Positions 1 through 9,042 are shown, counted from the first letter of the stretch. The stretch: 64,000 nucleotides of DNA from Sphingomonas adhaesiva (GCF_002374855.1 NZ_NWVC01000004.1:281159-345158); one strand, 5' to 3'. Translations and numbers: made by a program. The notes: a model not told the origin generated them from the letters alone.

Positions 1-223
1 CCGCAGCCTTCGCCCATGCGCGAACGCCTGCGGTCGGATCGGTCGTCGGCGACGCCGCTTCTCGCGTGCGTCGAACCCCGGCCGGGGTGCACTTACGCTC
101 CGACGCGACGCGCGCATCTCCGATCGCTGGCGACCGGAAACCGCTGCGGAACGTGGCTCGCGTGACGGCCGACAGGTGCCACGACGACGGCGCGGTCGGC
201 CCGGCCGTGCCCCGGTCAGTGCG
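1..223. other. Left-edge stretch without a supported gene
   Basis: No open frame here shows a recognisable protein. It lies just downstream of the minus-strand DUF2946-like gene, where the paralogous copy at 2142-2552 is followed by a TonB-dependent receptor. A minus-strand ATG near position 18 could begin a next gene running off the window, but too little is visible to judge. Confidence 0.3.
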
Positions 224-655
224 TCAGGCGGAAAGCGGGGGGCCGCGCAGCGGTGGGCGCAGATAGGGTGTGGCGCGCGGTGCGATGCGCGGGGTCGCCC
301 GCAGCGCCATGACCGCCACGGCGGCCAGCGCCGTCGCCAGCAGCACGACGTCGACCGCGCCCAGAACCTGCGCGGACAGACCCGCGAAGGCGCACGGCAT
401 CTCGGGTTTGCCGTGATCCGTCGACTTGTCCGTCTCCGGCATCGTGGCATGCGCCATGGCCACGACGTGATCCATGCCCGGCATGGCCACGGCGGCGGGG
501 GTCGTCGCCATTCCCGAACAGATGACGATGGACAGGCGCCCGTGATCGGCTGCGATCATATAGCCGCCCGGCACCAGCAGCTTCAGCAGCAACGCGACGG
601 CACAGATCATCGCCGCCAGCGGGCGTTGCGCCAGGAGATGCCGGACAGACTGCAC
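224..655 (-). CDS. DUF2946-like small membrane protein, Met/His-rich (copy 1)
   Basis: A protein of about 143 residues with an N-terminal hydrophobic segment containing LLKLLVPGGYMI, a middle loop rich in Met, His and Asp (MPGMDH, ATMP, DHGKPEMPCAF) and a second hydrophobic segment before an LRPPLRGPP tail. It is a clear paralogue of the gene at 2142-2552: both begin with the DNA GTGCAG.C.GTCCGGCATCT and share VRHLLAQR, LLKLLVP.GYMI, ICSG, MPGM, DHGK.EMPCAF.GLSA and LRPPLRGPP. That agreement places the start at the GTG at 655, not at the ATG at 691. DUF2946-type proteins often sit beside TonB receptors for metals; the soft-ligand-rich loop suggests a metal-handling role, which is inference. 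Its usual partner genes are not visible in the window. Confidence 0.7.
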   Translation of the reverse strand: MQSVRHLLAQRPLAAMICAVALLLKLLVPGGYMIAADHGRLSIVICSGMATTPAAVAMPGMDHVVAMAHATMPETDKSTDHGKPEMPCAFAGLSAQVLGAVDVVLLATALAAVAVMALRATPRIAPRATPYLRPPLRGPPLSA

Positions 656-711
656 GGACGGGCCGTTATCGCGAACGTCCCGGCATGTCACTTGGACATT
701 ATGTCACCATG

Positions 712-1773
712 CTACGGAACGGGGCGAGTGGGCATCGCGGCGTGTCCGGGCACGGCACGATGTTCGGCCAGATGATGACGGCGACGCTGGCGGACGAGAT
801 TCTCACCGACGCGCCTGGCGGCGTCCGGGCGCTGTTTTGCATCGGTGCGAATCCCGCCAACGCGCTGCCCGATCAGCGGTATGCCATCGAGGCGCTGCGC
901 GCGCTCGACCTGTTGGTGACGAGCGAGCCGGTGTGGTCGGAGACCGCGCGGCTGGCGGATATCGTGTTCGCGGTGAAGCAGCCGTTCGAGCGGCCGGATC
1001 ACACGCAGTTCCTCGAAGGGCTCGGCCTCGAAATTCCGTTCGCGCAATATACGCCCGCGCTGGTGCCGCCGCCGGCGGGCAGTGACGTCGTGGACGACTG
1101 GATGGTCTATTACGCGCTCGCGCAGCGGCTGGGGCTACAGCTCGGTCTGGGTGTGCCGGTCGACATGGAGAGGACGCCCGACAGCGACGACCTGCTCGAG
1201 CTGTTGACGACAGGCGCGACGGTGCCGCTCGATACGGTCAGGGCGTGTCCCGCGGGGGCGGTGTTCGATCGTCCCGCACCGACCATCCTGCCCGCGCGGG
1301 AGGGGCGGGACGCGCGGCTGGCGCTGGCGCCGGACGACGTCCTGGCCGAGCTCGACGCGTGCCGCGACGGCCTGTCCGGTCGACCCGACATGGCGGCGAC
1401 GCACCTGCTGGTGGCGCGGCGCGAGCGTGAGACGATGAACAGCTTCGGCCGCGACCTGGCGGTGACGCGCCGCCGCTTCCCGACCAATCCGGCATGGATG
1501 CACCCCGACGATCTGGCGGCGCTGTCGCTGACCGATGGCGCGCGGGTCAGGATCTCGGTCGATCACGATTCGATCGTTGCGGAGGTTCGCGGTGACGCCA
1601 GCGTGCGGCGCGGCGTGGTGTCGATGTCGCATGGCTGGGGCGGATTGATGACGGACGATGCCGCGCAGGAGGGGGCTTCGACGACGCGTCTGGTGGCGCG
1701 CGACCGCGCGGTGCAGGCGATCAACGCAATGCCGCGGCTGTCCGCCATTCCGGTGATCGTCTCCCCGCTCTGA
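712..1773 (+). pseudogene. C-terminal fragment of a molybdopterin-dependent oxidoreductase
   Basis: About 350 residues match the second half of formate-dehydrogenase-like molybdopterin oxidoreductases: the LADEILTD...VRALFCIGANPANALPD segment, the following ET.R.ADIVF segment typical of the catalytic subunit, and near the C-terminus the molybdopterin dinucleotide-binding beta-barrel (TNPAWMHPDDLAALSLTDGA, then RRGVVSMSHGWGG). The N-terminal FeS-binding and catalytic domains are absent, so the product could not be a working enzyme. The 5' break lies close to the divergent DUF2946-like gene, indicating a deletion or rearrangement at about 660-740. A complete family member is usually 700 residues or longer. 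Confidence 0.7.
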
Positions 1774-1845
1774 CGCGGCGGCGCACGGCGCGACATTTGG
1801 CCGATAGGTCGCGCCGGATCTATGACGAGGCGGAGGAGGCCAGCC

Positions 1846-2136
1846 ATGATCAAGATGATATTCTGCCTGCACCGGCTCCCTGGGCTCAGCCGCGAGGACT
1901 TCCAGCTATATTGGCGGGAACGTCACGCGCCGCTCGTGCAGGAAGTCGCGCCGATCCTGCGCATCCGTCGCTATGTGCAGAGCCATAGCTTTACCCACGC
2001 CGCCATCGCCGGCAGAAAAACATCGAGTTTGGGGGATGCGAGTGGCTTCCCAGAACCCATTTTTGCGGGCCGCTTTTATGAAAGGGCCGTGGGACCGATT
2101 GCCTCAGTGACACGTCCCATAGGCACGGCTAGTTAG
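1846..2136 (+). pseudogene. EthD-domain protein, 3'-truncated
   Basis: From the ATG at 1846 the first 55 or so residues look like an EthD/dimeric alpha-beta-barrel protein (MIKMIFCLHRLPGLSREDF, then YWRERHAPLV and a short RRYVQSH segment). After about position 2014 the frame continues into sequence unlike the family and ends at 2136, so the C-terminal half of the usual roughly 100-130-residue domain is lost. A GGAGG-like purine run lies just upstream of the start. The break is the right-hand side of the scar that lies between the two DUF2946-like genes. Confidence 0.55.
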
Positions 2137-2141
2137 CCCCC

Positions 2142-2552
2142 GTGCAGGCCGTCCGGCATCTTCTCGCGCAACGCCATTTCGCCGTGCTGCTCTGCGCGGC
2201 GACGCTGTTGCTGAAGCTGCTGGTCCCCACCGGCTACATGATCGACAACGCGTCCGGCCGCATGACCGTCACGATCTGCTCCGGCTTCGGTCCGGCGGCC
2301 ATGTCGATGGACATGCCGGGGATGCACGGCGACATGCCCGATCACGGCAATTCGAAGGATCACGGCAAGGCGGAAATGCCCTGCGCCTTCTCGGGGCTAT
2401 CGGCCGCGATGCTGGGCTCGATCGATCCCGTCCAACTCGCCGCGCTGATCGTCTTCATCCTGGCCCTCGGCCTGATCGCGACTGTCCCGCCGGCACCCTC
2501 ACGCCCGGCCCATCTACGGCCTCCGTTGCGCGGACCACCTTCCTACCTCTGA
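2142..2552 (+). CDS. DUF2946-like small membrane protein, Met/His-rich (copy 2)
   Basis: A 136-residue protein starting at the GTG at 2142. It has an N-terminal membrane segment (FAVLLCAATLLLKLLVP), a loop loaded with Met, His and Asp (MSMDMPGMHGDMPDHG, DHGKAEMPCAF) and a second membrane segment (LAALIVFILALGLIATV). It lies 86 bp upstream of a TonB-dependent receptor and a PepSY reductase-like protein, reading the same way, so it is probably the first gene of a metal-uptake operon. Family and gene order are consistent with copper or iron handling; the metal itself is inference. It is the paralogue of the gene at 224-655. Confidence 0.75.
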   Translation: MQAVRHLLAQRHFAVLLCAATLLLKLLVPTGYMIDNASGRMTVTICSGFGPAAMSMDMPGMHGDMPDHGNSKDHGKAEMPCAFSGLSAAMLGSIDPVQLAALIVFILALGLIATVPPAPSRPAHLRPPLRGPPSYL

Positions 2553-2638
2553 CCTGTCATCCCGCGCCGCTTCATCCGGTGCGACCATGAATTGCGGCCC
2601 GCGTCCTCAGGCGTCGGGCCGGTCAAAGGTATTTCTCC

Positions 2639-4858
2639 ATGTTCCGATCCTATCGTCTGGCGGGCGCGGCTGCGCCCTGCCTGCTGCTGGCTGTGCCGGC
2701 CGACGCACAGGTGCGAAGCACCAACATCACTGACGATCGCACCGATGCGACAATTGTCGTCACTGGCCAGCGCGATCCGCTGAAGCTGGACGATCAGGCG
2801 CAGGCGAGCAGCCGCCTCGGATTGTCGATCCGGGAGACCCCTGCGAGCGTCGAAGTGCTGACGCAGGACGATCTCCAGGTTCGCGGCCTTCGCACCGCGC
2901 GCGAGACGTTCAACGACGTGGTGGGTGCGATTGCCGGCAACGTGCCGGGCAATCCGGCCGTCGTCAGCTTGCGCGGCTTCGCCGGCAACACCGTGTCGAT
3001 CCTTCAGGACGGCGTGCGGATTTCGACCTCGACCGTCGTTCAGCGCGACAGCAACAACTGGCACTATGATCGGATCGAGGTGCTGAAGGGGCCGGCCTCG
3101 GTTCTCTACGGCGAAGGCGCGCTGGCCGGCGTCATCAACAAGGTGACGCGCAAGCCGGTCCTGGGAGAACGCCACCTCGACACGCTGTTGTCGGTCGGGA
3201 GCTTCGATACGGTGTTCGCGGCAGGCGGGGTCAACCTGCCGGTATCGTCCACGATCGCGGTGCGGGCGGACGCCAGCTACCAGCGGTCGGACAGCCTCTA
3301 CGACGTGGACAACAACGACACCTTCTCGGCCGGGCTGACCGCGAGCGCGCTGTGGCGCCCAAGTGATCGCCTGTCGTTGCTCGTCGCCGTCGATCATTTC
3401 GAGGATCGCTACGACGCCACCTATCAGGGCCTGCCGCTGATCCCCGGTCAATATGCGCTGCGCCCGACCGATGCCGTCACGACGGCGAACGGCCTGGTCG
3501 CCGATCGCGCGCTGCGCCCACGCAACTACAACCCGCAAGGTGCCTATTCCGGGGCCGACGAGACCACCGTGCGCTCGCGGCTCGACTGGTCGATCGGCAG
3601 CGGGTGGACCTTCGCGGTCGACCTGACCGGTTACACCGCGAAGCGCGCGTTTCTGCTCGCCGACAGCCAGACCTTCGTCGCGCCGACCGCGGCGTTCCCG
3701 AACGGCAGCTTCCGCCAGACCTATCAGGACTTCCGCCACGATCATCAGTTCTGGAACGCGCGCGGGGTGATCGGCAATGACAGCCGGATCGCGGGCCTCC
3801 GCAACCGCTTCAGCCTCGGCGTCGAACACAACGACACCGATTTCGTCAGCCTGCGTCAGACGGCCCCAACTTCGGCCCTCCCGGCGGTGGACGTGCGCAA
3901 TCCGGCCATCGTGCCGCTGCCTATAGGGACAGCGATCTTCACCGCCGGCAACGTCACCTTCGATTCCAGGCTGAAGCAGACCTCCGTGTTCGCGGAGGAT
4001 GCGGTGAACCTGACGCCCAAATGGTTGCTGGTCGGCGGGATACGCTGGGACCACATGGAGCTGGACCGCGCGACGATCCAGAATGTCACCGGCGTGGTCG
4101 ATCGAAACAGCCCGACGTTCGATCCTGTCTCGTGGCGGGCGGGCACGACGTGGGACGTGACACCTGGCCTGACCCTCTACGCGCAATATACGACCGCGGT
4201 ATCGCCGGTCTCCTCGATCCTGCTGGCGTCGATCGCCAACAGCCGGTTCCGGCTTACCAAGGGCCGCGCCTACGAGGCCGGGTTCAAGGCGACCGCATGG
4301 GGCGGTCGGGCGAGCGTCACCGGCGCGGCCTACCGCATCAAGCAGCGCGACATCCTGACCCGCGATCCGAACAACCCGGCGCTGACGGTGCAGGGCGGGC
4401 GGCAGTCGTCACAGGGCGTCGAGCTGTCCGCCGTCGTCTCGCCAGCGAAGGCGCTGCGCCTCTCGGGCGGCGTGTCCTACACCGACGCGCAATATGACGA
4501 GTTGTCCGAGCTGGTTGGAGGCGTGCGGATCGACCGGAGCGGCAACCGCCCGATCAACGTCCCCTCGACCACGGTCAACGCCTCCGCACTCTACACCATC
4601 GCCGACAAGGTGACGCTGGGCGGCTTCCTGCGGCACGCCAGCGCCTTCTACACCGACACGGCCAATACGATCCGGGTCGCCGGGCATAATGTGCTGGATG
4701 CCAGCCTTTCGTTCCCGGTCGCAACGCAAGCAACTCTGACGCTTCGTGGTCGGAACCTGACCGACGCCTTCTACGGCGAATATTCCGGCTACCCGACCAC
4801 CAACGTCTATATCAGCGCGCCGCGATCGTTCGAAGTGGCGCTGGCGACGCGGTTCTGA
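2639..4858 (+). CDS. TonB-dependent siderophore/metal receptor
   Basis: Outer-membrane receptor of 739 residues. A signal peptide (about residues 1-24, ending PADAQ) is followed by a TonB-box-like segment (TIVVTGQRD), a plug domain (SIRETPASVEVLTQDDL, then VSLRGFAGN, RIEVLKGPASVLYG and GVINKVTRKP) and a long beta-barrel ending in a C-terminal phenylalanine (ATRF), the usual signal for barrel assembly. It imports a chelated metal with energy from TonB-ExbBD. The siderophore-receptor type of plug is clear; the ligand is not. Its stop overlaps the next gene's start by one base (TGATG), so receptor and PepSY protein are translationally coupled. Confidence 0.93.
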   Translation: MFRSYRLAGAAAPCLLLAVPADAQVRSTNITDDRTDATIVVTGQRDPLKLDDQAQASSRLGLSIRETPASVEVLTQDDLQVRGLRTARETFNDVVGAIAGNVPGNPAVVSLRGFAGNTVSILQDGVRISTSTVVQRDSNNWHYDRIEVLKGPASVLYGEGALAGVINKVTRKPVLGERHLDTLLSVGSFDTVFAAGGVNLPVSSTIAVRADASYQRSDSLYDVDNNDTFSAGLTASALWRPSDRLSLLVAVDHFEDRYDATYQGLPLIPGQYALRPTDAVTTANGLVADRALRPRNYNPQGAYSGADETTVRSRLDWSIGSGWTFAVDLTGYTAKRAFLLADSQTFVAPTAAFPNGSFRQTYQDFRHDHQFWNARGVIGNDSRIAGLRNRFSLGVEHNDTDFVSLRQTAPTSALPAVDVRNPAIVPLPIGTAIFTAGNVTFDSRLKQTSVFAEDAVNLTPKWLLVGGIRWDHMELDRATIQNVTGVVDRNSPTFDPVSWRAGTTWDVTPGLTLYAQYTTAVSPVSSILLASIANSRFRLTKGRAYEAGFKATAWGGRASVTGAAYRIKQRDILTRDPNNPALTVQGGRQSSQGVELSAVVSPAKALRLSGGVSYTDAQYDELSELVGGVRIDRSGNRPINVPSTTVNASALYTIADKVTLGGFLRHASAFYTDTANTIRVAGHNVLDASLSFPVATQATLTLRGRNLTDAFYGEYSGYPTTNVYISAPRSFEVALATRF

Positions 4859-5985
4859 TGTCGGGGCATCGCCGATCGGCAGTATCGCGCACGCGCATCC
4901 TCGTGCGCCGCGTCCATCTGTGGCTGGGGTTGAGCCTGGGGCTGCTGTTCGCGGTGCTGGGCCTCACCGGGTCGGCGCTGGTGTTCTACACCGGCATCGA
5001 TGCCGCGCTCCATCCGGTGGTCGAGGCCAAGCCGGGCGATGTGCCGCCTGGCCTGGCCTCGCCGGCATGGGATCGCGCGCTGGCGACCGGGCGCGCGCGC
5101 TGGCGCCATCCGGGCGACAAGTGGACGCTGGAGGTGACGGGCGAAGGCGGCCCCATTCCCGCCCGCTACTACCCGGCGTCCGGGCACGGCCATCATACCG
5201 ATCGGATGATGGTCTGGTTCTCGCCTGACGGCACCCGGATCGTCCGTGCCGAACCCTGGGGTGGCTATCTGATGAGCTGGCTCTACCAGCTCCACATGGC
5301 GCTGCTTGCCGGCGACCTCGGTGGGCAGGTGGTAGGCTGGTCGGGCGTGGCGATGCTGGTGCTGCTCGTCAGCGGCATCGCGGCGTGGTGGCCGCGTGGA
5401 AGCTGGCGCAAGGCGCTCGCCTTCAAGCGCGACGCCGCACCGATCCGCCGACTGCGCGACCTTCACAAGCTGTCCGGCCTGTGGAGCATGGCGCTGTTGT
5501 TCGTGCTGGTGGCGACGGGCGTGCTGCTGGCGCTGCCCGCCGTCACGCAGGCGTTGCTGGCTCCCGCGACCATTCCCGCGCCGAAATCGGCGGGGGGAGG
5601 TGATCACCAAATCGCGATCGTCGAGGCGCTCTATACGGCCCATCGCGCTCTGCCGGATGGCCGCATCGTCTTCATCGACATACCGGGAGCCGGCGATGCA
5701 CCGATCCGGGTCCGGTTGCAGGTGCCCGGTGATCCGCACCGGCGCTTCCCCGGCAGCTACGTGTTTATCGACCAGTTCTCCGGTCTCGTGCTGGCCGTGC
5801 ATGATGTTCGCCGGGCCGGTACCGGCACCGCCGTGGCGAGCTGGATCCGCACACTACACGACGGCACGGTGGGCGGGGTGGCGACCCGCATCCTCGCGGT
5901 GTTGATCGGCTTCGTCCCGACGATCCTGTTGACGACGGGCATCCTTCATTGGCTTCGCCGGCGAAAGGCTGCACGCACGGTTTGA
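4858..5985 (+). CDS. PepSY-associated TM protein, putative siderophore-iron reductase
   Basis: A 375-residue inner-membrane protein of the PepSY_TM/PiuB family. An N-terminal helix (LWLGLSLGLLFAVLGLTGSALVFYTGI) precedes a periplasmic PepSY-containing stretch, then helices near residues 160-180, 205-230 and 340-365 (ILAVLIGFVPTILLTTGILHWL). Conserved histidines around the helices (RRVHLWLG, LYQLHMALL, LHKLSGLWS, LHDGT) match the proposed haem-binding ferric reductase architecture. It is coupled to the receptor (overlap of one base) and probably reduces or releases the imported metal chelate. The role is inferred from family and context. Confidence 0.88.
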   Translation: MSGHRRSAVSRTRILVRRVHLWLGLSLGLLFAVLGLTGSALVFYTGIDAALHPVVEAKPGDVPPGLASPAWDRALATGRARWRHPGDKWTLEVTGEGGPIPARYYPASGHGHHTDRMMVWFSPDGTRIVRAEPWGGYLMSWLYQLHMALLAGDLGGQVVGWSGVAMLVLLVSGIAAWWPRGSWRKALAFKRDAAPIRRLRDLHKLSGLWSMALLFVLVATGVLLALPAVTQALLAPATIPAPKSAGGGDHQIAIVEALYTAHRALPDGRIVFIDIPGAGDAPIRVRLQVPGDPHRRFPGSYVFIDQFSGLVLAVHDVRRAGTGTAVASWIRTLHDGTVGGVATRILAVLIGFVPTILLTTGILHWLRRRKAARTV

Positions 5986-6150
5986 CTGGCTTGGCACCAG
6001 CTTTCCTAAGCAGGAACGGCTGCGAGACCGCCGCGGCGTTTTCACTCCGGATCGCCAAACGGATCGATAGCGGCCCTCACGGAAGTATATCGCGGGGTGA
6101 ATGGCGAGACACCAAATTCACGAACAAGCAGGTGAGAGTAGCGCTGTCCA

Positions 6151-6174
6151 ATATATCTGTTATGCCGGATATAT
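6151..6174. promoter_or_regulatory. Probable ArsR operator overlapping the arsR start
   Basis: ATATATC (6151-6157) and GATATAT (6168-6174) form a perfect inverted repeat with a 10-bp spacer, and the flanks extend it imperfectly (CCA / GGA). The right arm runs into the arsR ATG at 6173. Such a dyad beside an ars regulator is the expected position for autorepression relieved by arsenite. Confidence 0.6.
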
Positions 6175-6505
6175 GGAAAACGATTCGGCTATCGTGGCGC
6201 TTGGGGCGTTGGCGCAGGTAACGCGCCTGGATGTGTTTCGCCTGCTGGTCCGCCACGAACCCGATGGCATGGCAGCCGGCGAAATAGCCCGTCAGCTCGA
6301 CGTTCCGCAAAACACCATGTCCGCGCATCTCGGCATCCTTGCTCGCGCAGGCCTGGTCCGATCAGAACGCCATAGCCGATCGATCATCTACCGCGCTGAC
6401 CTCGACGGCCTGCGAGCGCTGACGCTGTTCCTCGTCAAGGACTGCTGCGGCGGCTCGCCCGAACTGTGCGCCCCGCTCATCGCCGAACTCGCTCCCTGCT
6501 GCTGA
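6173..6505 (+). CDS. arsR: ArsR-family arsenite-responsive repressor
   Basis: A 110-residue winged-helix regulator (ALGALAQVTRLDVFRLLVRH, recognition helix region LDVPQNTMSAHLGILARAGLV). A cysteine-rich C-terminus (DCCGG, ELC, final PCC) is the kind of ArsR whose As(III)-sensing cysteines lie at the end of the chain, not in the DNA-binding helix. The start at 6173 is preferred over in-frame upstream codons because the protein then begins at the family's usual point and the operator overlaps the start. It is the first gene of arsR-arsC-arsB, 13 bp ahead of arsC. Confidence 0.92.
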   Translation: MENDSAIVALGALAQVTRLDVFRLLVRHEPDGMAAGEIARQLDVPQNTMSAHLGILARAGLVRSERHSRSIIYRADLDGLRALTLFLVKDCCGGSPELCAPLIAELAPCC

Positions 6506-6518
6506 AAGGACGCCCGGA

Positions 6519-6959
6519 ATGACCGACAATGCGCCCGTCGATGTCATCATCTATCACAACCCCCAGTGCGGCACGTCGCGCAACGCGCTGGCGATGATCC
6601 GCAATGCCGGCATCGAGCCGCATGTCGTCGAGTATCTGAAAACGCCGCCCTCGCGCGCGATGCTGGCAGAGCTGATCGACCGTGCCGGGATCACCCCGCG
6701 CGACCTGCTGCGCGAGAAGGGGACGCCCTATGCCGAGTTGGGCTTGGGCGACACGTCGCTGTCCGGCGACGCGCTGATGGACGCGATGATGGCGCATCCG
6801 ATCCTCATCAACCGGCCGCTGGTCGTCTCGCCGCTCGGCGTGAAGCTGTGCCGGCCGTCCGAAGCTGTCCTTGATCTGCTGCCGAGCGGCCAGCGCGGCG
6901 CGTTCGTAAAGGAGGAAGGCGAGCAGGTGGTCGATGCCTTGGGCCAACGCGTCGCCTGA
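6519..6959 (+). CDS. arsC: Arsenate reductase, glutaredoxin-dependent
   Basis: A 146-residue ArsC-type thioredoxin-fold enzyme that reduces As(V) to As(III) in the cytoplasm using glutathione and glutaredoxin. The catalytic cysteine is in [12 protein letters not shown] (about Cys17), and the [16 protein letters not shown] segment provides the arsenate-binding arginines. Length matches the family. It is the second gene of the ars operon, and its TGA overlaps the arsB ATG (TGATG at 6957-6961). Confidence 0.95.
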   Translation: MTDNAPVDVIIYHNPQCGTSRNALAMIRNAGIEPHVVEYLKTPPSRAMLAELIDRAGITPRDLLREKGTPYAELGLGDTSLSGDALMDAMMAHPILINRPLVVSPLGVKLCRPSEAVLDLLPSGQRGAFVKEEGEQVVDALGQRVA

Positions 6960-8245
6960 TGCTCCTTGCCGTCCTGATCTTCGTCGCGACGATCGCGTTC
7001 GTCATCTGGCAACCCAAGGGCCTGGGCATTGGGTGGAGCGCGATGGGCGGGGCGGTCGTGGCGCTGCTCGCGGGCGTCGTCACCCTGTCCGACGTGCCGG
7101 TGGTATGGGGCATCGTCTGGAACGCGACCGCGGCGTTCGTCGCGATCATCGTCATCAGCCTGTTGCTCGATGAAGCCGGGTTCTTCGAATGGGCGGCGCT
7201 GCACGTCGCGCGCTGGGGTGGAGGGCATGGTCGCCGGCTGTTCGTCCTGATCGTGCTGCTTGGCGCGGCGGTGTCCGCGCTGTTCGCCAATGACGGCGCG
7301 GCGCTGATCCTGACGCCGATCGTCATCGCCATGCTGCGGGCGCTGGGGTTCAAGGACAAGGCGACGCTGGCATACGTCATGGCAGCCGGGTTCATCGCCG
7401 ACACCGCCAGCCTGCCGCTGGTCGTCTCGAACCTCGTCAACATCGTGTCGGCCGACTTCTTCAGGCTCGGTTTCGCCGACTATGCCGCCGTGATGGTGCC
7501 GGTCGATCTGGTGTCGATCGCCGCCACGCTGGGCGCGCTGTTGCTGTTCTTTCGGCGCGACATACCGCAGGATTACGATGTGACGGCGCTGCGTGCCCCT
7601 GATGCCGCGATCCGGGACGCCGCAACCTTCCGCGCCGGATGGATCGTCCTTGCCCTGCTGCTCGCCGGCTTCTTCCTGCTCGAACCGCTCGGCGTGCCGG
7701 TCAGCGCCGTGGCCGCTGCCGGAGCGGTCCTGCTGCTGGTGATCGCAGGGAAGGGCCATGTGATCCCAACGGCCAAGGTGCTGCGCGGCGCACCCTGGCA
7801 GGTCGTGATCTTCTCGCTCGGCATGTACCTCGTCGTCTACGGCCTGCGGAATGCCGGCCTGACCGATCATCTGGCGACACTGCTCGATCGCGCCGCCCAA
7901 GGCGGCGTATGGGGCGCGGCGCTCGGCACGGGCGTGATCGCGGCCGTCCTGTCGTCGGTGATGAACAACATGCCGACCGTGCTGGTGGGCGCGCTGTCGA
8001 TCGACGCCACCCACGCCACGGGTGCGATCAAGGAAGCGATGATCTACGCCAACGTGATCGGCTGCGACCTCGGTCCCAAGCTGACGCCGATCGGCTCGCT
8101 CGCCACGCTGCTGTGGCTCCATGTCCTCGGGCAAAAGGGCGCGCGGATCGGGTGGGGGTACTATTTCCGGGTCGGGGTTACGCTGACCGTGCCTGTCCTG
8201 CTCATCACGCTGGCGGCGCTTGCGCTGAGAATGGGGATTGCCTGA
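6959..8245 (+). CDS. arsB: Arsenite efflux permease, ArsB type
   Basis: A 428-residue polytopic inner-membrane protein with about a dozen hydrophobic segments and the ion-transporter-superfamily motif [18 protein letters not shown], plus a second half containing [16 protein letters not shown]. It extrudes the arsenite made by ArsC. Length and N-terminus ([13 protein letters not shown]) agree with ArsB. It is the last gene of the ars operon and is followed within about 15 bp by a truncated insertion sequence, so any native downstream ars genes (arsH, for example) are missing. Confidence 0.94.
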   Translation: MLLAVLIFVATIAFVIWQPKGLGIGWSAMGGAVVALLAGVVTLSDVPVVWGIVWNATAAFVAIIVISLLLDEAGFFEWAALHVARWGGGHGRRLFVLIVLLGAAVSALFANDGAALILTPIVIAMLRALGFKDKATLAYVMAAGFIADTASLPLVVSNLVNIVSADFFRLGFADYAAVMVPVDLVSIAATLGALLLFFRRDIPQDYDVTALRAPDAAIRDAATFRAGWIVLALLLAGFFLLEPLGVPVSAVAAAGAVLLLVIAGKGHVIPTAKVLRGAPWQVVIFSLGMYLVVYGLRNAGLTDHLATLLDRAAQGGVWGAALGTGVIAAVLSSVMNNMPTVLVGALSIDATHATGAIKEAMIYANVIGCDLGPKLTPIGSLATLLWLHVLGQKGARIGWGYYFRVGVTLTVPVLLITLAALALRMGIA

Positions 8246-8259
8246 TGCCGCTACGCGAC

Positions 8260-8711
8260 CTTGGGCGATCGGCAGGACCCGGCAGATCCGCTCGACCCCG
8301 TACACCTCGCGATGCGCGTCGATGAACGACACCATCACCTCGCTCGGCGGTTGAGCTCCGCCATCGCAAAATACGCCGACGCCTTGCGTAGGATCTCGTT
8401 GGCCTGGCGCAGTTGGCGGTTCTCCCGCTCCAGTGCCTTCATTCGGTCGGCGACGTCGCTCGGCATCCCGGCGCGCATGCCGCTGTCGACCTCGGCTTTC
8501 TTCACCCAATCGTGCAGCGTCTGGCCCGCACACCCGATCTTCATCGCGATCGACACCACCGCTGCCCAGCACGACGCGTGATCCTTCTCGTGTTCCAGCA
8601 CCATCCGCACCGCACGCGCGGGCACCTCAGGTGAAAACTTGTTCGTCGTCTTGCTCGTCATAGCCCCTTCCTCTCAGGAGTTGGGGCCTCCGGCAAACCC
8701 GGCGCGGTTCA
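8260..8711 (-). mobile_element. Truncated IS3-family insertion sequence
   Basis: The minus strand carries an intact-looking orfA (8335-8661) and only the first part of orfB. In the shifted frame orfB starts [24 protein letters not shown] and then breaks off near 8260, about 15 bp after the arsB stop. The surviving outer end, read on the minus strand, begins TGAACCGCGCCGGG at 8711, typical of an IS3-group terminal inverted repeat. The other end and the catalytic DDE domain are deleted, so the element cannot move by itself. Confidence 0.8.
8335..8661 (-). CDS. IS3-family transposase OrfA
   Basis: A 108-residue OrfA with the helix-turn-helix region ([18 protein letters not shown], then [20 protein letters not shown]) and the leucine-zipper tail ([22 protein letters not shown]). 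OrfA normally binds the IS ends and is fused to OrfB by a programmed frameshift; here orfB is cut short after about 30 codons, so this is a leftover of a dead element. Confidence 0.85.
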   Translation of the reverse strand: MTSKTTNKFSPEVPARAVRMVLEHEKDHASCWAAVVSIAMKIGCAGQTLHDWVKKAEVDSGMRAGMPSDVADRMKALERENRQLRQANEILRKASAYFAMAELNRRAR

Positions 8712-8804
8712 GTTCGTGAGGAGAAGCGCCTCCAGGTGAAGCGCCGCCTGGTAACTGGTCAGAAGCCGGAGCTGGTCTACTGCTTCAAGCTCCCAAGCCA
8801 CTAA
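8712..8804 (+). pseudogene. 3' remnant of an unidentified gene
   Basis: Directly next to the IS3-type end, one plus-strand frame stays open for 30 codons (VREEKRLQVKRRLV, then TGQKPELVYCFKLPSH) to a TAA at 8802-8804. It is followed at once by a strong hairpin. This looks like the C-terminal tail of a gene that the IS interrupted or whose upstream part was lost. I do not recognise the family. Confidence 0.4.
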
Positions 8805-8810
8805 GGGGGC

Positions 8811-8839
8811 GAGCCGGCGGGGGCCCACCCCGCCGGCTC
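8811..8839 (+). terminator. GC-rich hairpin after the gene remnant
   Basis: GAGCCGGCGGGG (8811-8822) and CCCCGCCGGCTC (8828-8839) pair perfectly as a 12-bp stem with a 5-nt loop, six bases after the TAA of the remnant at 8712-8804. No T-run follows, so it may act as a weak terminator or RNA-end stabiliser. Confidence 0.6.
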
Positions 8840-9042
8840 CATTCGGCGGCCGGCGCTCTCTGATGTCGGTTGTCGCCGAGGCGAAGAGCGTGCCGCAAGC
8901 TTGAAGGGCAGCGCCACCACGCCATGATCGACTCGAGGTTTGATCGCAAAAGCGTGCGTCGATGTTCGCAGGCTTCCGCTGGCGGATATTCGACTGATAT
9001 TTGATGATCTGCCCGCCTGCACACGCAAGCCATTGAAAAGGC

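Noticed and set aside
6728..8572. A 614-codon minus-strand frame covering arsB
   Set aside because: Antisense to arsB over most of its length. Only the first part of it carries a short piece of IS3 orfB, which is annotated as an IS remnant.
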